The notes: generated from the sequence alone by a model not told the origin. A stretch of 64,000 bases of DNA from Psychrosphaera ytuae (GCF_017638545.1 NZ_CP072110.1:2480001-2544000), one strand, 5' to 3'; shown: positions 34,597 through 43,406, counted from the first letter of the stretch. Program-made: numbers and translations.

Positions 34597-36549
34597 TTAC
34601 CTATTTAGGCGGTTTTCAATCAGGTTGTCAACCACACTCGGGTCAGCCAAGGTAGATGTATCACCTAATTGGTCGTACTCATTAGCCGCAACTTTGCGAA
34701 GTATTCGGCGCATGATTTTACCCGAACGCGTTTTAGGTAATCCCGGTGCCCATTGGATCATATCTGGAGTTGCAATCGGGCTTAAATCTTTACGAACCCA
34801 ATCTCTAACTGACTTAGTTAGCTCTTCAGATACTTCGGTACCAGCAATTGGAGTCACATAAACATAAATGCCTTGGCCTTTAATGTCATGTGGGTAACCG
34901 ACCACGGCTGCCTCTGCAATCATTTCATGAGCAACAAGAGAGCTTTCAATTTCTGCTGTACCTAAGCGGTGACCTGAGACGTTAAGAACATCATCAACAC
35001 GGCCGGTGATCCAATAAAAACCATCGGCATCGCGCTTACAGCCGTCACCGGTAAAGTAAACATTTTCATATGCAGAAAAATACGTTTCGATAAAACGTTG
35101 GTGATTGCCGTAAATACTGCGAGCTTGTCCTGGCCAAGAACCTTTTAGCACCAAGTTTCCTTCAGCTTCACCTGCTAACTCTTTGCCATCGCTGTCGACC
35201 AGTGCCGGCTGCACTGAGAAAAATGGTAATGTTGCCGAGCCCGGTTTAAGCGGAGTAGTCCCCGCAAGCGGTGTGATCATGGCTCCGCCCGTTTCGGTTT
35301 GCCACCAAGTATCAATAATTTGGCACTTAGTTTTACCTACTTTTTCGTAATACCACTGCCATGCCTCAGGGTTAATTGGCTCACCAACGGTCCCTAATAC
35401 ACGTAGAGAATCACGAGTCGAATCTTGAGCGGCAAGTTCACCTTTGGCCATCAAAGCTCGAATCGCGGTTGGCGCCGTGTACAAGATGCTGACCTGATGT
35501 TTATCAATGATTTGACCAATGCGACGCTCGTCAGGGTAAGTCGGCACACCTTCAAACATGACCGTTGTTGCACGGTTGGCAAGTGGTCCATAAACAATAT
35601 ACGTATGACCTGTGATCCAACCAACATCAGCCGCACACCAATAGATTTCGCCAGGTGAGTAGTTAAATATTTTCTGATGGGTCATAGATGCCCATACCAA
35701 ATAACCACCTGAGGTATGAACCAAGCCTTTTGGTTTTCCGGTTGAGCCTGAGGTGTAAAGAATAAACAATGGATCTTCTGCGTTCATTTCTTCTGGAGCA
35801 CAAACAGGCGCACAGTCTTTGGTTAACTCGTGCCACCAAACTTGGCTACTCGGTAAGTCTAATTGTTTGTCATCATTGTTAAATACCACGCAATGTTTGA
35901 TTGTGGTCACATCGTCACGCGCTAACGCTTCGTCAACATTGTGTTTAAGTGGTAACGCTTTGCCACCACGACGGTTCACATCTGCAGTGATCACAACCGA
36001 TGCTTGGCAGTCAATAATACGGTCGGCAATGGCATGAGGAGAAAAGCCCGCAAATACCACCGAGTGGACTGCACCAATTCGCGCACACGCCAACATCGCA
36101 TAAGCTGCTTGCGGTACCATCGGCATATAAATAATCACTCGGTCGCCTTTTTGGACGCCGAGTTTCTTGAGGCCGTTTGCTAACTTACAGACTTCATCAT
36201 GAAGCTGTTGATAAGAAACATGCTGCTGTTGATCTGGAGAATCACCTTCCCAAATAATCGCCGTCTGGTCGGCGTGTTCGGCAAGATGACGGTCGATACA
36301 GTTAGCGCTGACATTTAAGGTACCATCTTCAAACCATTTGATATGCAAATCGTCTTTATTAAAAGATGTGTTTTTGACCTTAGTAAATGGCTTTATCCAA
36401 TCGATACGCTTTCCATGTTCAGCCCAAAATGCATCTGGGTTTTCAACCGACTCTTTATACATAGCCTGATATTGTTCAAAACTAAGGGCGCCTTGATGTT
36501 GATGCTCAAAGTCCGATACGGCATAACATTTTGCGTTCATAACTCTCAC
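34597..36549 (-). CDS. acs: Acetate-CoA ligase (acetyl-CoA synthetase)
   Basis: The 650-residue protein is full-length for Acs. Signatures are ILYTSGSTGKPKGLVH (phosphate loop), DTWWQTETGGAMITP, YFTGDGCKRDADGFYWITGR (hinge region) and PKTRSGKIMRRIL, whose lysine is the usual acetylation target. It makes acetyl-CoA from acetate, ATP and CoA in the cytoplasm. crbR follows directly. Upstream is a palindromic site (36606-36621) shared with the symporter operon. The divergent gene is a DcaP-like porin, possibly a carboxylate channel. Confidence 0.97.
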   Translation of the reverse strand: MRVMNAKCYAVSDFEHQHQGALSFEQYQAMYKESVENPDAFWAEHGKRIDWIKPFTKVKNTSFNKDDLHIKWFEDGTLNVSANCIDRHLAEHADQTAIIWEGDSPDQQQHVSYQQLHDEVCKLANGLKKLGVQKGDRVIIYMPMVPQAAYAMLACARIGAVHSVVFAGFSPHAIADRIIDCQASVVITADVNRRGGKALPLKHNVDEALARDDVTTIKHCVVFNNDDKQLDLPSSQVWWHELTKDCAPVCAPEEMNAEDPLFILYTSGSTGKPKGLVHTSGGYLVWASMTHQKIFNYSPGEIYWCAADVGWITGHTYIVYGPLANRATTVMFEGVPTYPDERRIGQIIDKHQVSILYTAPTAIRALMAKGELAAQDSTRDSLRVLGTVGEPINPEAWQWYYEKVGKTKCQIIDTWWQTETGGAMITPLAGTTPLKPGSATLPFFSVQPALVDSDGKELAGEAEGNLVLKGSWPGQARSIYGNHQRFIETYFSAYENVYFTGDGCKRDADGFYWITGRVDDVLNVSGHRLGTAEIESSLVAHEMIAEAAVVGYPHDIKGQGIYVYVTPIAGTEVSEELTKSVRDWVRKDLSPIATPDMIQWAPGLPKTRSGKIMRRILRKVAANEYDQLGDTSTLADPSVVDNLIENRLNR

Positions 36550-36605
36550 CTTTACCTTCGTATTATTATTGTTGGTTAGTGTAAATATAGAGGTGTGAAT
36601 GGGTA

Positions 36606-36621
36606 TTAGACTATAGTCGAA
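36606..36621. promoter_or_regulatory. Candidate CrbR operator, copy 3, upstream of acs
   Basis: TTAGACTATAGTCGAA matches the palindrome TTAGACNNNNGTCTAA with one mismatch. It lies 57 bases upstream of the acs start and between acs and the divergent porin gene. Flanking bases (ATTAGAC...AATAG) also match copy 2. Confidence 0.55.
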
Positions 36622-36763
36622 TAGACCAAAGGCTAATTGTCGTTGCTTAATCGTGTAAACATACTGGGACAGTAAAAAATAGTTAATCAGGCGATACGGT
36701 CATCACAACAACAATAGACTCAGGCGCCGGTGTTAATGCAAAAAAATACGAAAGGGGAGCATT

Positions 36764-37858
36764 ATGCAAGCGTCAAAAGAGGTCTTGGCACCAAACAGTC
36801 CAAGCGAAAATAAACAAAGCAAATGGCTACGTCGTTCAGCAATCGCATTGGCGACGGTGAGCGCCATGTCAATGTCAGCAACAAGTTCAGCTTACGAAAT
36901 CAAACTGGACGACAGTCAATCAATCAAGTTTGGTGGTTATATCAAAATTGATGGTCGTTATGTCGATGGTAATATTGCGTATCGCGACTTTTGGATTGGC
37001 TCGGGCTCTGTATTACCAGAATCGCAGTCGCAATTTAAAATGTTTGCCAACGAATCCCGAATCAATACAACATACAAAAACGGCGACGTAACGGCGTTTG
37101 TCGAAATGGACTTCTACGGCGGTGGTGGTAACGAAATCATTTCTAACTCGTCCAACCCTCGCCTTAGACACGCGTTTATCAAATACAAAGACGTCCTAGT
37201 TGGTCAAACTTGGACCACGTTTATGAACACTTCAGCATTAGCCGAAACCGCTGATTTTGCAGGACCTATGGTGGGTGAAGCGTTTGTTCGTAACAACCAA
37301 ATTCGATACACCCGAGGCGCTTGGCAGTTTTCGATAGAAAACCCAGAGTCATTTGGGGGAGATGCCAGCCAAGATACTGCACCAGATTTTGTTGCTAAAT
37401 ACACCCACAGTGCTGACTGGGGTAATGTGTCGGTTGCAGGTTTGTTTCGAAGCCTGACTACAGTCAGCGGCGAAAGCGAAAGTGGCGTAGGTTTATCGAT
37501 TGCCGGTAAGGTTAAAACCACAGGCAAAGACGACTTCCGATTCCAATTCCATACTGGTAATACTGGCCGTTATGTTGGTGTTGTCGCTGCCCAAGACATC
37601 GTAGGTGAAGAAGCAGAAGAGTCCACCAGCTATATGGTTGCGTATCGTCACTTCTGGAACGACACTTCGCGTTCGAGCGTGTTCTACGGCAATATCACCA
37701 CGGATATTACCGATGTTGACCGCAGTCACTGGGGTATCAACTACTTTGATAATTTGACACCAAAACTAAGTGCTGGTGTCGAAGTGGGTAATTTTGAAAT
37801 GGCAGAACAAGATGCCGATTCAAATTATGTGCAGTTCAGCGTGAAATACGCGCTGTAA
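36764..37858 (+). CDS. DcaP-like outer-membrane porin
   Basis: The 364-residue protein has a long-start signal peptide (hydrophobic RSAIALATVSAMSMSATSSA, about 24-43) and a beta-barrel pattern of alternating residues ending in an aromatic-rich strand (SNYVQFSVKYAL). IKFGGYIKIDGRYVDG and LRHAFIKYKDVLVGQTWTTF are typical of the DcaP family of trimeric porins, which pass dicarboxylates and similar acids. GGGGAG precedes the ATG. It diverges from acs and may share its regulatory site, so it could bring carboxylates across the outer membrane. A terminator hairpin follows. Confidence 0.88.
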   Translation: MQASKEVLAPNSPSENKQSKWLRRSAIALATVSAMSMSATSSAYEIKLDDSQSIKFGGYIKIDGRYVDGNIAYRDFWIGSGSVLPESQSQFKMFANESRINTTYKNGDVTAFVEMDFYGGGGNEIISNSSNPRLRHAFIKYKDVLVGQTWTTFMNTSALAETADFAGPMVGEAFVRNNQIRYTRGAWQFSIENPESFGGDASQDTAPDFVAKYTHSADWGNVSVAGLFRSLTTVSGESESGVGLSIAGKVKTTGKDDFRFQFHTGNTGRYVGVVAAQDIVGEEAEESTSYMVAYRHFWNDTSRSSVFYGNITTDITDVDRSHWGINYFDNLTPKLSAGVEVGNFEMAEQDADSNYVQFSVKYAL

Positions 37859-37926
37859 AAAAGTGAGTTTGTAAAAACAGAGTGATTTAACGATTTTCAT
37901 TCATATTCCGTCTTAATACGGTTTTC

Positions 37927-37968
37927 GCCCAAGCTTTTTGTGTCTCCCACATGCTTGGGCTTTTTTTT
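37927..37968 (+). terminator. Rho-independent terminator of the porin gene
   Basis: GCCCAAGC (37927-37934) pairs with GCTTGGGC (37953-37960) and is followed by eight T residues; the loop has a small inner stem. Confidence 0.92.
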
Positions 37969-38075
37969 GGGACATTGCCCAAATATTAGTTTTGTACCAT
38001 TATTGTTAACGAGGTAACACGATGACATGAGCCAGCGGTAAGGCTCCCTTATAGGAAAAAGGAAAAGGAAATAAA

Positions 38076-39953
38076 ATGAGACATTTCATTACCGTAGTCT
38101 TGATAACTACTCTATTTCACTTGGTAGGGTGTGGCAGTTCAAAGGAACCTCAAGTATCAAACATAATCCCTCAATACGATGCAGCCACTTTTTATGAAAC
38201 GACATCGGTCGGCGGCACCGACATAAACCACACTGCAGATGCACTTCTTGTCACTTCAGATGCAAGTGGAGTGTACAATGTTTATCGCTATCCTATTGAT
38301 GGCAGTGAGCCAACACAGCTAACGCAATCAACCACTAATGCGATTTCTGGAATAAGTTGGTTTCCCAAAGACGACCGCATAATTGCGACCGCAGATGAAG
38401 GTGGTAATGAGCTCAACCACATTTATGTGAGAGAACTTGATGGACAGTTAATTGACATTACACCCGGAAAATTAAAGGCGATGTTCATGGGGTGGAGCGG
38501 CGACAAAACACACTTTTATGTGGCAATGAACAAACGCGATCCCAAATACTTTGACGTCTATAAGTATTCAACCAAGGACTACAGCAGCTCAATGCTGTTT
38601 GAGAATAGTATTGGTATTTATCCAACCTTTATCAGTAAAGACGGTAAGTGGTTAACCGCCGTTCGTGAAAACAACAATTTTGATACCGATATTTTACTGA
38701 TGAGTTTAACAACCCAAAACGTGATAAACCTTGGTGAAAATCAGCGCTCCGTGATGTCGCCTAAGTCGTTTTCTCCCGACTCTACAACCCTGTATTTCAC
38801 GTCTGATCAGAATAGCGAATTCGCCCAACCGATGAGCTATGACTTAAAGTCAGGTAAGGTAACTTCTCTTGGCAATTATGATTGGGATGTAATGTACCTG
38901 TACCAATCAGAGAGCGGTCGTTATTCCGTTATGGGCATCAACGAGGATGCAGAGACCAAAGTCACCATCACCAATTCAAAAGGGATCGAGTTCTTAATCC
39001 CCAATCTGCCCGATGGCAATATCAGTAGTGTTAGTTTTTCAGATGACGAGTCAATGGTTAGCTTTGCATTGCGCTCTGATACATCCCCAACCAATATCTA
39101 CGTTTACCAAGTCGGAAGCGCAAGCCCAAAAAGGCTAACCGATACCTTGTCACCAAAAATTGATGAGCAGTTCATGGTTGCCAGTGACGTCGTGCGGTTT
39201 GAGTCTTACGATGGTATGGTTGTGCCGGGTTTGTTGTACAAACCAAAACAAGCGTCATCTCGCAACAAAGTCCCAGTATTGATCATGATACACGGCGGTC
39301 CAGGAGGGCAGTCGCGCAAAGGATATTCGGCAATGCGACAGCACTTGATTAATCATGGTTATGCGGCCTTTGCCGTGAATAACCGAGGTTCATCTGGGTA
39401 TGGTAAAACCTTCTTTCACGCTGATGATCGCAAGCACGGCGAAGCCGATTTAGGTGACATCGTCGCCGCCAAAAAATACCTAAAGACTCTTGATTGGGTC
39501 GACCAAGACAAAATCGCCCTGATTGGCGGTAGTTACGGCGGCTATTTAACTATGGCAGGTATGGCCTTCACAGATGAGTTTGCTGCAGGGATCAACATTT
39601 TTGGCGTGACCAACTGGGTCCGCACCGTCAAAAGCATTCCACCTTGGTGGGAAGCGGCTAAGCGACGTTTGTACGACGAAATTGGTGACCCTGCAACCGA
39701 CGAAGAGCGACTTTATCGCATCTCGCCATTGTTCCACGCAGACAAGATAAAGAGCCCTGTTCTAGTGGTTCAAGGTGCTAATGACCCTCGAGTTTTACAA
39801 ATAGAAAGTGATGAGATGGTCGAGGCAATGAGAAAAAACAACGTAGATGTCGAATATTTACTGTTTGATGATGAAGGTCATGGCTTTAGAAAAAAAGCCA
39901 ATAGGATTGCGGCCTCACAAGCCTACGTAGATTTCTTAGAAAAGTACCTTTAA
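38076..39953 (+). CDS. S9 family prolyl oligopeptidase-type peptidase, lipoprotein
   Basis: The 625-residue protein has a lipobox leader (LFHLVGCGSS, Cys at 19). A beta-propeller (about 45-365) with repeated VYRYPIDGSEPTQLTQ-like blades precedes an alpha/beta hydrolase domain (about 375-625). The catalytic triad is Ser486 (GGSYGGY), Asp570 (GANDPRV) and His602 (DEGHGF). Such enzymes release dipeptides or cleave short peptides after proline or other residues in the periplasm. It has its own leader, a strong purine-rich ribosome site and no co-directional partner. A folded 184-base element follows at 39974. Confidence 0.93.
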   Translation: MRHFITVVLITTLFHLVGCGSSKEPQVSNIIPQYDAATFYETTSVGGTDINHTADALLVTSDASGVYNVYRYPIDGSEPTQLTQSTTNAISGISWFPKDDRIIATADEGGNELNHIYVRELDGQLIDITPGKLKAMFMGWSGDKTHFYVAMNKRDPKYFDVYKYSTKDYSSSMLFENSIGIYPTFISKDGKWLTAVRENNNFDTDILLMSLTTQNVINLGENQRSVMSPKSFSPDSTTLYFTSDQNSEFAQPMSYDLKSGKVTSLGNYDWDVMYLYQSESGRYSVMGINEDAETKVTITNSKGIEFLIPNLPDGNISSVSFSDDESMVSFALRSDTSPTNIYVYQVGSASPKRLTDTLSPKIDEQFMVASDVVRFESYDGMVVPGLLYKPKQASSRNKVPVLIMIHGGPGGQSRKGYSAMRQHLINHGYAAFAVNNRGSSGYGKTFFHADDRKHGEADLGDIVAAKKYLKTLDWVDQDKIALIGGSYGGYLTMAGMAFTDEFAAGINIFGVTNWVRTVKSIPPWWEAAKRRLYDEIGDPATDEERLYRISPLFHADKIKSPVLVVQGANDPRVLQIESDEMVEAMRKNNVDVEYLLFDDEGHGFRKKANRIAASQAYVDFLEKYL

Positions 39954-39973
39954 GTCCAACTAAAAATAAAAAA

Positions 39974-40157
39974 GCCAGTTCGCTAAACCCATAACCCAAT
40001 GCATCGTCTCATTGGGTTATATCACCCCTCCCATGGGTGACCTTAACACTAGTTCCGTCAGGAAGTAGAGTGGAGAATAGAGTTATTCAGACTTATATTC
40101 TCTCACCGGGCTCTGACAGAAACCAGCGCGTCTCAGGAATAGGTTTAGCGACCTGGC
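39974..40157. ncRNA. Folded 184-base intergenic element (possible structured RNA, MITE or terminator)
   Basis: A long-range stem of 16 positions (39974-39989 with 40142-40157, 15 paired, one T-C mismatch) closes the element. Inside are a perfect 11-pair hairpin (39991-40001 with 40010-40020), a 6-pair hairpin (40022-40027 with 40035-40040) and a two-layer stem (GTCAG 40057-40061 with 40113-40117, enclosing 40070-40079 with 40096-40106). On the minus strand the closing stem is followed by a T-rich run, so it could end the transcript of the 40173 gene. It lies between convergent genes and contains no reading frame. It matches no RNA family that I recognise; the strand is unresolved. Confidence 0.5.
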
Positions 40158-40172
40158 CTTCTCACTGCTCGG

Positions 40173-40808
40173 TTAATTTAACTGATAGTCTTCGCCATCT
40201 TTGTTAGTAAATTCTTTTGCCACGTTTAAACACGCGTACTTAGGTTGACCATTAGCATCCAACTTAAAGTGACGCTCTTTTTTAAGTAGGCTAAACCAAC
40301 GGCGATTTGTCATCGCGTGTTCTAGAGACTGCGCTTCGCTTGCTTTTTGCTTGTCTTCAAAGGTTTCGACCTGAATGTCATCAATGTTGGCTTTGTCACG
40401 ACGGCCGTGCTCACCACAAGGATTAAACAAGATCTCAACGTGATAGCCATTGGTTTTTAGGACGATAGAGCTTGGGTTTTCTTTGTGGCCACTTAGCGCA
40501 ACAAATTGCTCTGGATGTGCCAAGCCCGCTTGCGTACCGTCTTCCAAAAACGCTAATAAGTGGCGGTAATAAACAACATAACTCTTCACGTCTTTGTGCG
40601 AACCGTGCTCCAACGGAAACACCGAGTCCAAAAACTGTTTTGAATAGTTTATAACGTGAAGGTGAGTTTGTTCGTCTAACTCTGCAAACATACTAACGAC
40701 TTCACTCATGGTCTCCGCAGAGGCTGCGTTTTGCTCTGCCGATTGCGCCAATAAACTTGCTTGGGTCGATGTGCTGCGATTTATTGTGTCTAATTTCGGT
40801 GTGCTCAT
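40173..40808 (-). CDS. Stand-alone malate synthase G-like domain protein
   Basis: The 211-residue protein has an Ala/Ser-rich N-terminus (1-45) and then a part that I align by eye with the non-catalytic alpha/beta region of malate synthase G (GlcB). Matches include INYSKQFLDSVFPLEHGSHK, HPEQFVALSGHKENP, IVLKTNGYHVEILF, the RDKANIDDIQVET segment, NRRWFSLLKKERHF, and a final LNVAKEFTNKDGEDYQL. In GlcB the equivalent sequence runs on into the catalytic barrel (the RSLMFVRNVGHLM arginine); here the protein stops just before. It has no catalytic barrel, so it should not make malate. It may sense or bind a glyoxylate-cycle ligand. It diverges from a DUF3612-like regulator across a repeat array. A decayed fragment is possible, but the frame is open and starts cleanly. 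Confidence 0.6.
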   Translation of the reverse strand: MSTPKLDTINRSTSTQASLLAQSAEQNAASAETMSEVVSMFAELDEQTHLHVINYSKQFLDSVFPLEHGSHKDVKSYVVYYRHLLAFLEDGTQAGLAHPEQFVALSGHKENPSSIVLKTNGYHVEILFNPCGEHGRRDKANIDDIQVETFEDKQKASEAQSLEHAMTNRRWFSLLKKERHFKLDANGQPKYACLNVAKEFTNKDGEDYQLN

Positions 40809-40860
40809 GATAGTGTCCTGCCGTTTTGTTGATTTGCCTATACCGTGAATTGACTATATA

Positions 40861-40945
40861 AATTTTGAACAAATAATTTCACAAAAAGAATTTCACACTG
40901 TAAATTTTACAAAATCGAATTTTACACAGTGAATTACACAACAAA
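40861..40945. promoter_or_regulatory. Six tandem 14-base repeats (iteron-like operator array)
   Basis: Six units start at 40861, 40875, 40889, 40903, 40918 and 40932 (spacing 14, 14, 14, 15, 14). Consensus is AATTTTACAC or AATTTCACA followed by five variable bases; the outer units are less perfect. The array is between the divergent malate-synthase-like gene (start 40808) and the regulator gene (start 41003), so it probably binds the regulator cooperatively. Confidence 0.65.
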
Positions 40946-41002
40946 CTGGTTTAGGCTCAGATCTAGGTCAAGAGTCGAATAAAGGACGCACGTTAAAAGC
41001 AA

Positions 41003-42685
41003 ATGAAGGCAAATAAGAGCTTAATCCGAAAGTCACATTTTTTGGGCACCAAAATTCGCAACTTGCGCAAACGCAACAACCTCACGATGGACGACTTGTC
41101 GACACGATGTGTTCGCATTGACCCAGAGTACGCGCCATCCGTGTCGTATCTGTCGATGATTGAACGAGGCAAACGCGTCCCTAGTGTCGAAATGCTGAGC
41201 GTCATTGCTGATGTGTTTCAAAAAGACGTGGATTGGTTTTTGGATGACGTTGCCGCCGAAAAAGACATGATCACGCCCAACAAAGGCAATCGCGGCGGCA
41301 TTAGCGGAATGCCATTAGAGCCGAGCTTTTTGTTCAGCAATGATATTTTACAAATCGCCATTCCAGAGCTGCTTAATCAAACGGGTACCTCAGGACGTGA
41401 CTTTGCTCACTTACTTATTCGTGCACACCAAGAACACCATCAAAATCATTTTCCCGATCTCGAACGCGCCGCAGAAGAAGTTGGCCTAAAACGCATGCCG
41501 CTCTCGGTAGAAGAGCTGCTCATTATCGTGAAGCAACAAGGCATCAGCATTAAATGGTTTGACGAAACGCCAGCCGAGATCATTGATGAGCTTGGTGTAA
41601 CGACCAAAAACGTCACTTCGTCATATTTCGAAGCGCCAAATGTGTTGTACCTCAACCGTTGCCTCAAAAACTTCCCAAGACGACTCAAATACGAGCTTGC
41701 CGTATACATTGGTCGCTCTATTTTGCACAGCGGCAGCCAAACCCTTACCGACAATGGTGGCATTGCTGGTGGCATGTCGTCGACCGGCATCAATGTAGGT
41801 GGGGTTAAATACGAAGAACTACAGAGACAAAGCAGTAAAAATGCCAGCACTAAAAACCAAAGCAGTAACTCCGCCGTCAACGCGCAAGATATTCTAAATG
41901 CTTGGCAAGACTTTGAGTCGAGCTTTTTTGCTGGTGCGTTATTGTGTCCCAAAGTGCCATTTAGGCAATTGTTAGACCGTCATGGTTATGAAGTCAGTGT
42001 TGCGGCGGCAGCGGATGTGTCAGAGTCCGTGGCCATGCGCCGAATGACCGCGGTGTCGCCTTATAGCCATTGGCACTACTTTGATGCCTATACACCGGGC
42101 AAGCTTAAAGCCGTCTATCGAGGCAATGGCATTCCATTACCTTGGGGCAATATGCGCCAAGTGGATGACCCATGTCATCACTGGGCCGTATTCCAAATGT
42201 TTGACCGTACGGATTTAGAAATCGAAGGCACGTCCTCGCAACTTTCGATCATGAACGTCAACGGCGAGTCTCGAATTTATTGTTGTGAGTCCAAAAAAGT
42301 CCACGACCTTGCGGGCAACCCACATGTAATTTGTGCCGGTATCGACTTAAATCCAGCACTACAGGCGCAGGGCCGAGACGCTAGCGCCATTGCCGCCGAG
42401 CTGCAAGCTATCTGCGCCGACAACGGCGGTGAAGTGCCTATGACAAGGAACATGACTACTAATATCACTAAAACCCAAGTCAACGAACCTATATTCACCA
42501 CCCAAACCACACCCAAAAAGTTGTCCACCGACGACATCAGCGCCTTGCGCAACATCAAAAAAGACCTCATCAGCGTCGCCAAAGTCCTCAACATCAACTG
42601 GGTCGAGCGCAGCCTAGAACGCAGCGCCAAGCTTATTTGTAGCCGAGGCAATGTGTGCCCGAGGAAGCCTGGCTGTTATGAGTGA
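41003..42685 (+). CDS. DUF3612-like XRE-family regulator, short-chain fatty acyl type
   Basis: The 560-residue protein has an N-terminal XRE helix-turn-helix (about 12-78; LGTKIRNLRKRNNLTMDDLS, VSYLSMIERGKRVPSVEML), a central region (about 100-270), a Ser/Asn/Gln-rich linker (about 272-295) and a C-terminal ligand-like domain related to short-chain fatty-acyl regulators such as RamB and PrpR (about 300-480). Cysteines at 546, 552 and 558 end the protein (CSRGNVC and GCYE), an arrangement that could hold a metal or cluster. In related genera such regulators sit by the glyoxylate-shunt genes. It is divergent from the malate-synthase-like gene; the six-repeat array between them is its likely operator. 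The ribosome site is weak. Confidence 0.85.
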   Translation: MKANKSLIRKSHFLGTKIRNLRKRNNLTMDDLSTRCVRIDPEYAPSVSYLSMIERGKRVPSVEMLSVIADVFQKDVDWFLDDVAAEKDMITPNKGNRGGISGMPLEPSFLFSNDILQIAIPELLNQTGTSGRDFAHLLIRAHQEHHQNHFPDLERAAEEVGLKRMPLSVEELLIIVKQQGISIKWFDETPAEIIDELGVTTKNVTSSYFEAPNVLYLNRCLKNFPRRLKYELAVYIGRSILHSGSQTLTDNGGIAGGMSSTGINVGGVKYEELQRQSSKNASTKNQSSNSAVNAQDILNAWQDFESSFFAGALLCPKVPFRQLLDRHGYEVSVAAAADVSESVAMRRMTAVSPYSHWHYFDAYTPGKLKAVYRGNGIPLPWGNMRQVDDPCHHWAVFQMFDRTDLEIEGTSSQLSIMNVNGESRIYCCESKKVHDLAGNPHVICAGIDLNPALQAQGRDASAIAAELQAICADNGGEVPMTRNMTTNITKTQVNEPIFTTQTTPKKLSTDDISALRNIKKDLISVAKVLNINWVERSLERSAKLICSRGNVCPRKPGCYE

Positions 42686-42689
42686 GAGT

Positions 42690-42703
42690 TGTTACATGTA
42701 ACA
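42690..42703. promoter_or_regulatory. 14-bp perfect palindrome upstream of the methyltransferase operon
   Basis: TGTTACATGTAACA lies 101 bases before the GTG start of the methyltransferase gene and just after the regulator stop. It is a plausible dimer operator. No controller gene is adjacent. Confidence 0.4.
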
Positions 42704-42803
42704 GCTTAAATGTACGCAAAAACGACCTGACTTTATGATCAGTAAAGATAATACCTGTTCTTTTTGATATGTTAGGTTTGCTTTAACTATCAAAGGTACA
42801 AAC

Positions 42804-43406
42804 GTGACCAGCCAAAACCAATTTTACGATGACAATGCGGAGCAGTTTTTTGATTCGACGGTAAGTGTCGAAATGGGTGATATTTATGATCGATTTTTAC
42901 CGTATCTAAATTGCCAAGGGACCGACACCAAAGGTCTTGTCGTCGATGCAGGTTGTGGCAGTGGCAGAGATGCAAAATTCTATTTAAACCAAGGTTTTGA
43001 GGTGTACGCCTTTGATGCTTCACCAACTTTAGCTAAAAAAGCGACTGAGTACTTGGGACAAAACGTTGATGTCACTACTTTTGATTCATTTAAAATAAAT
43101 AAAAAAGCGCAGGGTATTTGGTGCTGTGCGTCTTTACTGCATGTTCCTCGAAGTGCTTTACCACAAGCCATCAACAATATAGAGCGACACCTTGCCAGTG
43201 GCGGTGCGCTCTATGTCAGCTTTAAATATGGAACAGAAGAACGCATTCATAACGGCCGTTCATTCACAGATATGAACGAAGCACTACTTGCTGATTTATT
43301 TGATGGTTTTTCTAACTTCGAACTAAAAGAGCGTTGGATTTCAGCCGACAATCGCCCCGATCGCCAAGATGAAAAGTGGCTGAATGCCATCTTCATAAAG
43401 CGTTAA
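42804..43406 (+). CDS. Class I SAM-dependent methyltransferase
   Basis: The 200-residue protein starts at a GTG with AAAGG upstream. Motif I is VVDAGCGSGRDAKF (about 46-60), an acidic residue at the end of strand 2 is in VYAFDASP, and motif IV is near GIWCCASLLHVPRSAL. There is no NPPY or PCQ-type DNA-methyltransferase motif, so it resembles TehB/UbiE-like small-molecule or protein methyltransferases rather than a DNA methylase. It leads a three-gene operon with a nuclease-helicase (48 bases on) and an HNH nuclease. It may modify a molecule used in defence, or be an unrelated passenger. Confidence 0.9.
   Translation: MTSQNQFYDDNAEQFFDSTVSVEMGDIYDRFLPYLNCQGTDTKGLVVDAGCGSGRDAKFYLNQGFEVYAFDASPTLAKKATEYLGQNVDVTTFDSFKINKKAQGIWCCASLLHVPRSALPQAINNIERHLASGGALYVSFKYGTEERIHNGRSFTDMNEALLADLFDGFSNFELKERWISADNRPDRQDEKWLNAIFIKR

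Noticed and set aside
39974..40157. Integron attC site
   Set aside because: The stem ends lack the GTTRRRY/RYYYAAC core sites and there is no integrase or cassette array nearby.
40861..40945. CRISPR array or plasmid-type replication origin
   Set aside because: Units of 14 bases have no long spacers, and no replication initiator is adjacent; placement between divergent genes fits an operator.
42277..42651. 124-codon minus-strand frame
   Set aside because: Antisense to the conserved end of the DUF3612-like regulator.
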